A program made the position numbers and the translations under genes. The notes under the pieces were generated by a model. The model searched no databases. It saw nothing but the letters and a program-made list of their open reading frames with translations, and was not told where the DNA came from. A DNA stretch of 64,000 nt from Methylococcales bacterium (GTDB lineage Bacteria > Pseudomonadota > Gammaproteobacteria > Methylococcales > Methylomonadaceae): contig JAQURG010000011.1 of the NCBI GenBank assembly GCA_028715725.1, positions 1 through 64,000 on the forward strand, written 5' to 3'. This document shows, piece by piece, positions 51,480 through 58,312 of this stretch. The first letter of the stretch is position 1. Each line of letters begins with the position of its first letter.

Positions 51480-52109
51480 TTAAGGCGGCGTTGTCATCTT
51501 GGTTCCGTTTTTGATGCAATCCTGTATCTGCTTCTCCCAAGCCTGCTGACGCGCGGTATTGAGCCCATGATTGGTTTCTGAACCGGAATCGTATTTATCC
51601 GACATAGCGTCGGCCAGTTTGTCGTATTCCTGCATCAAACGATGGGTCTCGCTGCCGAGATCGTTCGCCGAGTTTTCCCTGAGGCTGCGCAGCGCCGTCA
51701 TCAAATCGCGGTAAAAAAGCCCGGTGATGTCATAGTGGCCTTGCTCATGCGCCAGCAAGGCATCGCTTTTTTGACTGTCGACAACCCAGGACTCGGCTTT
51801 CCTGACGGTCATTTTAAAAGTTACCTTGCCCAGCTTGAACTGCCCGTTTTCGCGTTCAACAGAGATTTTTTTCTCCGCACCCAATTCGACCGATATTTGC
51901 GCATCCTCGGACTCGCCGTCCGGCCGGTTGCCGACCTCCTTGAATTCGCTCCAGGCAATTTTCCTTGGCCACCCGGACAATGAAGGACCACCGGTCGAAG
52001 TGGAAAGCCCTTCCGGCTGCGCCGATCGAAATCCGGCATAAGGCGGACTGCCCAAAGGACTGTCCAGGATGGGGGCATTGCTTAACGCAGGAGATTGACT
52101 ATCGCCCAT
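51480..52109 (-). CDS. DUF922-like zinc metalloprotease, possible effector
   Basis: A 209-residue protein. Residues 119-130 read LAHEQGHYDITG, a HExxH zinc site (H121, E122, H125) as in the DUF922 family of putative metalloproteases. No signal peptide is visible; the N-terminus is a low-complexity Ser/Pro/Gly stretch. It lies between the sheath-like gene and a peptidase-like gene on the same strand, which suggests export by the type VI machinery or a structural role. Substrate unknown. Confidence 0.7.
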   Translation of the reverse strand: MGDSQSPALSNAPILDSPLGSPPYAGFRSAQPEGLSTSTGGPSLSGWPRKIAWSEFKEVGNRPDGESEDAQISVELGAEKKISVERENGQFKLGKVTFKMTVRKAESWVVDSQKSDALLAHEQGHYDITGLFYRDLMTALRSLRENSANDLGSETHRLMQEYDKLADAMSDKYDSGSETNHGLNTARQQAWEKQIQDCIKNGTKMTTPP

Positions 52110-52160
52110 AAATACCTCTTAAAATATAAATTATTCCAGGTTTCTGATTACGGTTCAGGT

Positions 52161-52679
52161 TCAAAGCCTGGAGCTCAGCATCAGGCGGCTCATCAGGCCT
52201 TGAGAAAAGCCGGTACTTCTTGCGTCGGATGGCCAATCATAAACGAAAACAGTATCACCCGGAATCCGCAGTGAAAAGTCGACCCAGTCCACATGAATGT
52301 GATTTTCATGGGCCTGACCAAGAGCGGTGTTATGATTCGGGTTTTTCATGAGACGATGGCCGCCGTACCCTCCACCGCCGCCGGGAATGTGGTAATGAAA
52401 CGGCCGGTTTCCAGGAAGCCAATCCGTATAGAGGATGTCGTGCCAGCGGATTTGACCTTGCATATCGATCAGTGCAGCGATAATGTCATCGGCGATCATC
52501 TTCTCGTAGTCATCAGTGCTATCGAGCATGATATCGGCGGCAAGGCCGGCGGTATGCCTGGACCCGTCCTGACGGATTGTGCCGATTCCGTTGCCTCGAA
52601 GTTCCGGGATGACGCTTTGAAGTGCACTGACAAGCTCTGCGAGTGCGGGACAAAGAGTATTAACTGGATGATTGGCCAT
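52161..52679 (-). CDS. M15-like peptidase, putative peptidoglycan-cleaving effector
   Basis: A 172-residue protein with the zinc-ligand layout of D-Ala-D-Ala carboxypeptidase-like (M15/VanY-type) enzymes: RHTAGLAADI with H42 and D49, then HENHIHVDW with H127 and H129 followed by Asp and Trp. It lacks a signal peptide, which fits delivery by type VI secretion rather than Sec export. No obvious immunity gene lies beside it. It is cotranscribed with the metalloprotease gene, 51 bases apart. Confidence 0.65.
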   Translation of the reverse strand: MANHPVNTLCPALAELVSALQSVIPELRGNGIGTIRQDGSRHTAGLAADIMLDSTDDYEKMIADDIIAALIDMQGQIRWHDILYTDWLPGNRPFHYHIPGGGGGYGGHRLMKNPNHNTALGQAHENHIHVDWVDFSLRIPGDTVFVYDWPSDARSTGFSQGLMSRLMLSSRL

Positions 52680-52772
52680 ATCAAACTCCTGTGTATTAAT
52701 GTTAGGCTGAGAACGAAAATTTCTGGCAATAATAAAATCCTTGCCTGACCTACAAAGTGTGTAGCTTCATTC

Positions 52773-52797
52773 GTCGGAACCCGTAAACGGTTCCGAC
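52773..52797. repeat. REP-like hairpin
   Basis: GTCGGAACC and GGTTCCGAC, perfect 9-base arms, enclose CGTAAAC. The same GTAAACGGTTCCGAC core recurs at 56276-56290 and, as GTGAACGGTTCCGCC, at 60466-60480, each beside RAYT sequence or in a gap between genes. Confidence 0.6.
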
Positions 52798-52799
52798 TT

Positions 52800-52965
52800 A
52801 TGGGTTTATACGCTAATCCAATACTATTGGTAAATCAATCAAATCGCCGCATCAATCAAGGGGAAGAATTCCATCGAAAATATATTGATGGAATGTGGAA
52901 TAGGGCCAATCTTGCACTCGAGTGACATAGCCATGTTTTACAGGATTAATGGCCTGAAAAAATGC
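52800..52965 (-). pseudogene. RAYT transposase C-terminal fragment
   Basis: On the minus strand, INPVKHGYVTRVQDWPYS is followed by TFHQYIFDGILPLD, nearly the same as the C-terminal end of the complete RAYT near 56.3 kb. The catalytic region is missing, and a stop follows LPLD where the full copy continues WCGDLVD. It is a degraded second copy, with a REP hairpin beside it. Confidence 0.7.
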
Positions 52966-53056
52966 CAGTGACCAATTACTTTGTCTTTTCCGATCTATGG
53001 CGGTATTCTGACGCGAAACCGCCTTATGGGTTACGTTCATCCGACGTACGGCCGTT
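52940..53056. repeat. BIME-like repeat, degenerate copy
   Basis: This segment has the order CCAGTGACCAATTACT, then the hairpin GGCGGTATTCTGACGCGAAACCGCC, then ATCCGACGTACGGCCG. It is the same repeat family as the copies near 54.96, 56.9 and 57.3 kb. It lies between the RAYT fragment and the second kinase gene. Confidence 0.55.
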
Positions 53057-53058
53057 GC

Positions 53059-54696
53059 TCACTTCCCCAGATGTGTATAACGGATTTGTGTCCATGAATA
53101 CAATCCACTTCGCACTTGTTCAGAAACACTGCCATCGGCGTTAAGTAATTTGACGTCTTTTGAAAAAGGTTGTGCACTAGCTACTATGGTTATAGTACTC
53201 TTACCAGAAGGACTTTTTACCGGAAATTTAAAACGTATGGGCGGAAATGAATGTTCTTTTTTGGCAGCCAGCAATTTATCTGATTGAACTAGATTAGGGC
53301 GTAACGTCATTATTTCACCCTTAGGATCACGGTTAATGACTCGAACATACATAGGCTGTGTCAAGGTAAAACTCAATTTAAGGGATTCGCCGATTTTATA
53401 TTTAGGTTTTGATGTTTGTATATGTACTATGCCATCGTTACTTATGGGGCTAAAAGCAGGCTCACTGTTAATTGGAGTTGATTCTTGGACTGCTACCGCT
53501 GGTGTAACTAATGGAACAGGTTCTGAAACGGGAGCAGACATTGAAGCTTCTGATGGCGGCGGAGAAGCAATTGGAATTTGCACAGCTTGAGTGATGGCTG
53601 CGCGTTCAATCTCTGGTGGCGTTACTGGTTGTCTTACGCTCCATAAAACCAGCCCTATGATCATAAGCATGCCACCCGCAATACTCAGGTATTTTACCCA
53701 TGGAATTTTTGCAGGTCGTAATTTATCCAGCAACTCATTAATACTAGCTGTACGATGATCTCTTTCAAAAGCTAATGACTTGTTCAGAATTTCCATTTGC
53801 CGGTTATTTAAATCCCTTATGGGCGCAGCCTTTTGAGTTTTTTGTTTATAAAATTGTTTACCCGTTAGTATTTCATAGATTACACAAGCAAACGCATAAA
53901 TATCATCACGGGCATCAGGCGGGTAATTTTTTTGCATTTCTGGAGAGGCGTAAGCCATAGTTAACGCACCTAGTATATGGCCGCCAAATTTAGTTTCATC
54001 TCCTTCGTTTTCGTTAATTTTGGAAGCAATGCCAAAATCCAGCACTTTGACGATGCCGTCATCAGTGATAATAATATTTCCTGGCTTGATGTCACGGTGG
54101 ACGATGTTGTTTTTATGCGCGAAAGCAAGGGCATTGCCGACGCCTTCAATAATGAACCAGGCCTGAGCTAAATTCATCGCGGTATGGTTGAGGTAGTCGC
54201 CAAGGGTTTTCCCGTTAAGGTATTCCATCGTCATGTAAACATGTGGACCATCTCTATCAAAACCGTGAACTTTAATTATGTTCGGGCAGTTTGCCAGCAT
54301 TTTGGTTCTGTCAAAGTCGCTGTATAAAGATCTGACCAACTGTTTGTTCGCTGACAACTCAGGTTTAAGTACCTTGATGGCAACATAAGGGTCGCGCGCT
54401 TCTACTTCCGCCCAAACTTTGTTTAGCGCTTTATAAACGGTTCCCATACCGCCTTCACCCAATACGGCAACCAGTTCAAAGGTAAATTTAATAACGCTAC
54501 CTATATCTAACTGAAAATCACCGAGTGAACCGGTGTCCTGCTTGCTATGCATTATTGACATCGCATCTTCGTTAATGGGCCGTATTGGTGAAGATATTGC
54601 GGGCGACTCCGGGTTCAGTGCTGACTCCCTATTGGAGTCTGCCGATTCGATAAGGGTGACATCGTTGTTATTTACGGTATGCGATTTTTCGATCAT
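53059..54696 (-). CDS. Hanks-type Ser/Thr protein kinase with DUF4384 tail (paralog 2)
   Basis: A 545-residue membrane kinase, very similar over its whole length to the kinase ending at 44132. The kinase domain has GEGGMG, AIKVLK, HRDIKPGN and DFG, so it looks active. A transmembrane helix (YLSIAGGMLMIIGLVLW) lies near 340, then a linker rich in Pro, Val and Ser, and a DUF4384-like tail with LTQPMYVRVINRDPKG. The ATG at 54696 is preferred to the GTG at 54708 because it aligns with the paralog start. The two copies flank the 44-55 kb type VI-linked block. Codon-level drift between them indicates an old duplication. Confidence 0.9.
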   Translation of the reverse strand: MIEKSHTVNNNDVTLIESADSNRESALNPESPAISSPIRPINEDAMSIMHSKQDTGSLGDFQLDIGSVIKFTFELVAVLGEGGMGTVYKALNKVWAEVEARDPYVAIKVLKPELSANKQLVRSLYSDFDRTKMLANCPNIIKVHGFDRDGPHVYMTMEYLNGKTLGDYLNHTAMNLAQAWFIIEGVGNALAFAHKNNIVHRDIKPGNIIITDDGIVKVLDFGIASKINENEGDETKFGGHILGALTMAYASPEMQKNYPPDARDDIYAFACVIYEILTGKQFYKQKTQKAAPIRDLNNRQMEILNKSLAFERDHRTASINELLDKLRPAKIPWVKYLSIAGGMLMIIGLVLWSVRQPVTPPEIERAAITQAVQIPIASPPPSEASMSAPVSEPVPLVTPAVAVQESTPINSEPAFSPISNDGIVHIQTSKPKYKIGESLKLSFTLTQPMYVRVINRDPKGEIMTLRPNLVQSDKLLAAKKEHSFPPIRFKFPVKSPSGKSTITIVASAQPFSKDVKLLNADGSVSEQVRSGLYSWTQIRYTHLGK

Positions 54697-54807
54697 GAAG
54701 GAACCCACCCGTTTTAATTTGATGTGTAAAAATTAATTAAATAAGGTTACTCACCAGTTATGCCGGAGGACACAAGGTTTGATTGATAAGCCGGTCTCGA
54801 CTCAAGC

Positions 54808-54912
54808 CTACAAGGTCAAAACTTCTTCCCAAGTTTCCCCGTCAAATTTACGGATATCATTGTAACCGAAGCAATATAAGCAGTCGGCACCAATCGTCAA
54901 ATGATATGCCGT
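54808..54912 (-). pseudogene. Remnant of a propeller protein C-terminus
   Basis: The minus strand reads LTIGADCLYCFGYNDIRKFD, then GETWEEVLTL and a stop. This resembles the end of the 306-residue propeller protein at 57383-58303 (VGESNIARYDGQNWEVLF). It is probably the last piece of a second copy of that gene, with the rest deleted. REP-type sequence starts right beside it. Confidence 0.5.
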
Positions 54913-55100
54913 AACTCGTAAACTGTTTCACTTCGTGCTCTTACGAGTCGCGTCAGCAAATCGCCACGCCCAAACTATTGCCAGGCCAAATAAGCATATT
55001 CAAGTACAGCTTGAAAAAATCCCGTGACAAACAACTCTGTCTATTCCGATCTGGCGATTGCTGGCGTAAAACTGCCTTACGGATTTGGCGATTTTCCCAC
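54911..55100. repeat. BIME-like repeat, degenerate copy
   Basis: Two REP-like half-elements in opposite orientation (GTCGCGTCAGCAAATCGCCA at the left, TGGCGATTGCTGGCGTAAAA at the right) enclose about 95 bases containing TACAGCTTGAAAAAAT and GTGACAAACAACTCTG. The internal sequence matches the copies at 56876 and 57215. Confidence 0.55.
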
Positions 55101-55111
55101 GTTGCAAAACG

Positions 55112-55360
55112 TTAAGTTTCGTTTCGCAATTCGAGACGATATTCGATCCTCTCAAGACGATCCATGATCCGGTCGATAGATGCCTGTTGCCGTGCACCGG
55201 TTTCATCACCGATGATAATTTCTCGACGCACCAGCGACAGGCTGCTTCCTAATGTTGAAAGCCTGAGCTTTACCTCTTTCATGTCATCGGCGGTGAGATC
55301 GATACGCCCATGAATGTGTCGCAGGTGCTCCAAAACCTGGTTTTCAGTATTATCACTCAT
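55112..55360 (-). CDS. Small coiled-coil protein, conserved hypothetical
   Basis: An 82-residue protein beginning MSDNTENQVLEHLRHIHGRI and ending RIMDRLERIEYRLEL, with heptad-like leucine and arginine spacing that predicts coiled coil. Similar short proteins are common beside toxin-antitoxin genes, but the function is not known. The frame extends upstream by 27 codons; the ATG at 55360 has GAGG six bases ahead. A broken relative lies near 55.6 kb. Confidence 0.55.
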   Translation of the reverse strand: MSDNTENQVLEHLRHIHGRIDLTADDMKEVKLRLSTLGSSLSLVRREIIIGDETGARQQASIDRIMDRLERIEYRLELRNET

Positions 55361-55570
55361 GCTTAGCCTCTTTGTAGGATAATTATGAGTTAATCTACCA
55401 CTCAAGGCATGAAATGGTATACCAGGCATAAACTGAACCAAATTATCTCCACCGTATTCGAAGCATCACTGGCCGATAGTGTTCCATTCTACTATCCATA
55501 CTGTGCAAACCGTCAATGTCCTCGCTCCGATTCCATGCAGCAAAACCCGTGGACGATTCTGCCTTACGGG

Positions 55571-55695
55571 TTAAGTAAGCTCTAACCGATGCTCAATTCT
55601 ATCGATTCTTTCTTTAAGCCGACTCAAGACGATTAATTCGGTGCTTAACATCGCTGAAGTCGTTCCGCATTTCCGTCTGCAGCCCGTCGCGCAAC
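55571..55695 (-). pseudogene. Broken copy of the small coiled-coil protein
   Basis: Two frames give MRNDFSDVKHRINRLESA and then ERIDRIEHRLELT, which together resemble the end of the 82-residue coiled-coil protein next door (RLERIEYRLEL). The N-terminal half and the reading frame are lost. Confidence 0.5.
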
Positions 55696-55703
55696 CGTAT
55701 GGG

Positions 55704-55892
55704 TTATGCGATTTTTTTCGAAGGTTCGAGAGATTCACGTTTGCTAACATAAAGAATCTCAAAGCCTAAAAGACGCCCCTGCTTATCAAAATCGGCAATT
55801 ATTCCTGGTTCAATTTGTTCAGATCGCTCGACTACACCTTCAATCAATTCGAGGTATGCCGCATCTGCTTGGGGGTTAAATTCAATTTTCAT
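55704..55892 (-). CDS. DUF2283 domain protein
   Basis: A 62-residue protein with the DUF2283 pattern: FNPQADAAYLELIEG, then PGIIADFDKQGRLLGFEIL. These small proteins are often found next to DUF4258 proteins, as here, and the pair is suspected of being toxin-antitoxin-like, though this is unproven. Its ATG overlaps the stop of the upstream DUF4258 frame by four bases (ATGA), pointing to coupled translation. Confidence 0.75.
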   Translation of the reverse strand: MKIEFNPQADAAYLELIEGVVERSEQIEPGIIADFDKQGRLLGFEILYVSKRESLEPSKKIA

Positions 55893-56136
55893 AAGTCTTT
55901 TACCTTATCATCAAAATAGGCAGTGACAATCGTAACAGGATTATTCGTATCATTGTAAATGACTCGTAATACCCGGAATCCCGCTCAGCAATAGGTCGCA
56001 AGGCATGGACCAAATTTGGATCATCCCGGTCAGATTCTATTCTTGCGGGGGAGACCAAGGTTTCCTCAAGCCATTCATCCCGGATTTGCCGTTTATCGAT
56101 TCGTTTTTTCGCATGATTCGTTAACAAATATTTCAT
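55889..56136 (-). pseudogene. DUF4258 domain protein with one-base deletion
   Basis: MKYLLTNHAKKRIDKRQIRD at the start and ALRPIAER match the DUF4258 family. After AER the frame yields unrelated residues, but restoring one base near 55985 gives GFRVLRVIYNDTNNPVTIV and TAYFDDKVKDL, the expected C-terminus, whose stop overlaps the DUF2283 start. So the gene is either newly broken or carries a sequencing error. Confidence 0.7.
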
Positions 56137-56264
56137 CTAAAGATTGTAGCATCTGTCACAAGAAGTAACTTAGAAACCCTGCTGTAGGCTGATCTGCCAT
56201 CAAAGTATAATTAAATCCAACACTCCAATCACAAACATTTGAGGTAAGCTGTGAACCATCATTG

Positions 56265-56300
56265 CGGCGGTGCCTGTAAACGGTTCCGACCTATGGCCTT
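56265..56300. repeat. REP-like element beside RAYT
   Basis: GCGGTGCCTGTAAACGGTTC and the following CGACCTATGG match the perfect REP hairpin at 52773, with a decayed left arm. It sits immediately downstream of the complete RAYT gene, the usual position of the repeat recognised by such enzymes. Confidence 0.5.
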
Positions 56301-56833
56301 ACGCGATAATCCGAAACCGTTGACGAGTCAACCAAATCGCCGCACCAATCCAGGGGAAGAATTCCATCGAAAACATACTGATGGAAGGTGGAATAGGGCC
56401 AGTCTTGCACTTGAGTGACATAGCCATGTTTCAAAGGGTTAACGTGGATATAGTCGATATGTCTGGAATAGTCCGATTCAGTTGTAATCGTATGTTCCCA
56501 GTACCGCCGTTGCCATATGCCACGTTCCGAACGTTTGCGGCGCGTCGCTGACAGTCGTTCAGTACGAGGCGATCCTTTTGAAAACAATAGTTTTATCAAA
56601 CGCCAACGCACTGGAAAATCGTCGGTATCCGGTGGCAATGTCAATACGCAATGCAGATGATCGGGCAACACCACCCAGGCATCGATGTGGAACGGGTACA
56701 ATCTTCTTACCCGCCGAACCGAATCGCGCAACAGATCAATATGATCCGTCAGTAGAGTTCGTTGCCGCTCCAGTAAGTTTACGGTGAAGAAATAACAGCC
56801 ACCCGCAACAAAGTTGCGCCGATAGTTTGGCAA
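56291..56833 (-). CDS. REP-associated tyrosine transposase (RAYT)
   Basis: A 180-residue Y1-type HUH nuclease of the IS200-like superfamily, thought to cut and move REP sequences. The histidine pair is H59-L60-H61 in LPDHLHCVL, and Tyr122 or Tyr128 in DYSRHIDYIHVNP is the likely nucleophile. The start MPNYRRNFVAGGCYFFT is typical of RAYTs. It is complete, and REP/BIME sequences of at least two kinds lie on both sides. Confidence 0.88.
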   Translation of the reverse strand: MPNYRRNFVAGGCYFFTVNLLERQRTLLTDHIDLLRDSVRRVRRLYPFHIDAWVVLPDHLHCVLTLPPDTDDFPVRWRLIKLLFSKGSPRTERLSATRRKRSERGIWQRRYWEHTITTESDYSRHIDYIHVNPLKHGYVTQVQDWPYSTFHQYVFDGILPLDWCGDLVDSSTVSDYRVRP

Positions 56834-56875
56834 CGGTTAACCCCTCAAGAAACAAAAGATAAAACGCAGGTGTAG

Positions 56876-57016
56876 GGCGGTTTCGCGCCAGCAAACCGCC
56901 ATGCCCCAACTCTCGCCAGACCTCACAAGCATCTATAAAATATAGCTTGAAAACATGGCAGTGACAAACAACTCCGGCGACTCCGGTTCATGGTGGATTG
57001 CTAACGCGAATCCACC
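56876..57016. repeat. BIME: paired inverted REP hairpins
   Basis: A left hairpin GGCGGTTTCGCGCCAGC..GCC at 56876-56900 and a right hairpin GGTGGATTGCTAACGCG..ACC at 56992-57016 have loops that are reverse complements of each other, the head-to-tail layout of a bacterial interspersed mosaic element. The 90 bases between include TATAGCTTGAAAACATGGCA. It lies just upstream of the RAYT start. Confidence 0.7.
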
Positions 57017-57041
57017 TTACAATTTACTCGTCGTACGACCG

Positions 57042-57142
57042 TTATCCACCGTACGCGATACGTTATCCGACGTACAGCCGTACATTCATTCGCCGTATGG
57101 CCCGATATTCATACGCCGTACGGCCGTCAGTCATAACTGCAT
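57042..57142. repeat. Degenerate tandem repeat with CGTACG core
   Basis: About five imperfect units of 21-23 bases follow one another, each starting with a version of CGTACGGCC and ending in TTATCC or TTCATACGC. The same unit occurs at the right end of the other BIME copies (53030-53056 and 57358-57376). It seems to be an expanded tail of the mobile repeat. Confidence 0.55.
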
Positions 57143-57212
57143 TCCAAAATTTAATACTGTGTAATTATTACACCCATCAACTTAGCAATGTCAAATTTTC
57201 CGCCATATAGAC

Positions 57213-57376
57213 TTAGTTGGCAGAAACCCCCATGCCCAAGCTATACCAGACTAAAAAACTTATCCAAAATACAGCTTGGAAACATGGCAGTGACAAACAA
57301 CTCCGGCGACTCCGGTTGATGGTGGATTGCTAACGCGAACCCACCTTACAATTTACTCGTCGTACGGCCGTACGGT
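57213..57376. repeat. BIME copy next to the propeller gene
   Basis: The internal stretch from AGCTTGGAAACATGGCAGTG through ACTCCGGCGACTCCGG, then the hairpin GGTGGATTGCTAACGCG ..ACCC and TTACTCGTCGTACGG, repeats the copy at 56938-57050 with few changes. It abuts the stop of the minus-strand propeller gene and may act in its transcript end. Confidence 0.65.
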
Positions 57377-57382
57377 ATACGT

Positions 57383-58303
57383 TTAAAACAATACTTCCCA
57401 ATTCTGACCATCATAACGCGCAATATTGCTTTCTCCCACTGACCAAAGAACGCCATCATTCGCGTGAAGATAGCTGCATGAGATAGGCTTGCCTACTTCA
57501 ATGTCTACCTTTTTTGAAGTATGTCCATCGTATCGATAGAGAGCGCTGCTATCAGCAAAGAAAATTGAGTTGTCAAATTCTTCAATACTCCAAAGTGTAT
57601 TTGTCGTCAATCCATGATCGATCACATGCCAGACCTCCTTACGCCCTTGCAACAGTAATCCGGAAGCACCACAGGAAAAAACTTGTCGTCCTGTCGTACA
57701 AACAATGCTTTCAAGTTTCAAATTAGTTGGGCTCGAAGCCGGTTTCCACTGATTTTCTTCGAAAAACCAGATTTCGCCCTTGAAACCAACTGTATACATT
57801 TCCGTTACATCAAAACCGTTAATACTTTTGAATCCAGAAATCGGATCAAGATGTGGAGTTTCATTAATTCCTATATCAAATCGACTCCAGTGATTAACGC
57901 TATCACGACGGTAAATCATTCTGCCCATGCCTACGGAATATAATTTTCCGGAAATTATTCGTATTTCTGTGAGAGCTTTTAGGGAGTTCGGCCCCCCAGA
58001 TTTAGTATCAATTTTTTCCCATGAAAATCCCTGTTTCGATGCCACATGAACATTGCCGTCAGGCACTAATAGAAAAACCTTCAGGTCTGGATCTTCCATG
58101 AGGCAGTGTGACGTGCTAGGAGCCTCAATGATATATTGCCCCCAATCACCATTCTTATATCGGATCATGATGGTATGGTCAATTCCCTTTGAATTTAACG
58201 ATTTCAACTGAGCTCTAATAAAAGCTAGGTTTCTGTCATAAACAAAAACACCTGTGAATCTTATGTCATTATAATGTTCACCTAAGACTTGCTTGATTTC
58301 CAT
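57383..58303 (-). CDS. Beta-propeller-like protein, possible immunity protein
   Basis: A 306-residue protein without signal peptide or membrane segment. Repeated motifs ending in Trp and aromatic residues (SVNHWSRFDIG, FEENQWKPASS, KEVWHVIDHG, YDGQNWEVLF), each with a beta-rich spacing of about 40-50 residues, suggest a propeller. I do not recognise a named family. It follows the PAAR-like nuclease gene by 9 bases on the same strand, the usual place for an immunity gene, so that role is a reasonable guess. A remnant of a similar C-terminus lies at 54808. Confidence 0.6.
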   Translation of the reverse strand: MEIKQVLGEHYNDIRFTGVFVYDRNLAFIRAQLKSLNSKGIDHTIMIRYKNGDWGQYIIEAPSTSHCLMEDPDLKVFLLVPDGNVHVASKQGFSWEKIDTKSGGPNSLKALTEIRIISGKLYSVGMGRMIYRRDSVNHWSRFDIGINETPHLDPISGFKSINGFDVTEMYTVGFKGEIWFFEENQWKPASSPTNLKLESIVCTTGRQVFSCGASGLLLQGRKEVWHVIDHGLTTNTLWSIEEFDNSIFFADSSALYRYDGHTSKKVDIEVGKPISCSYLHANDGVLWSVGESNIARYDGQNWEVLF

Positions 58304-58312
58304 TTTTTCCGC

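Noticed and set aside
51343-51540. 65-codon minus-strand frame ending in VMAERLDDTFKWLG
   Set aside because: It overlaps the start of the sheath-like gene in another frame, has no ribosome site and no recognised motif; the hydrophobic stretch alone is not enough to call a gene.
56992-57346. The two BIME copies considered as a two-repeat CRISPR
   Set aside because: The repeated block is over 100 bases and contains hairpins typical of REP sequences, and a RAYT gene lies adjacent.
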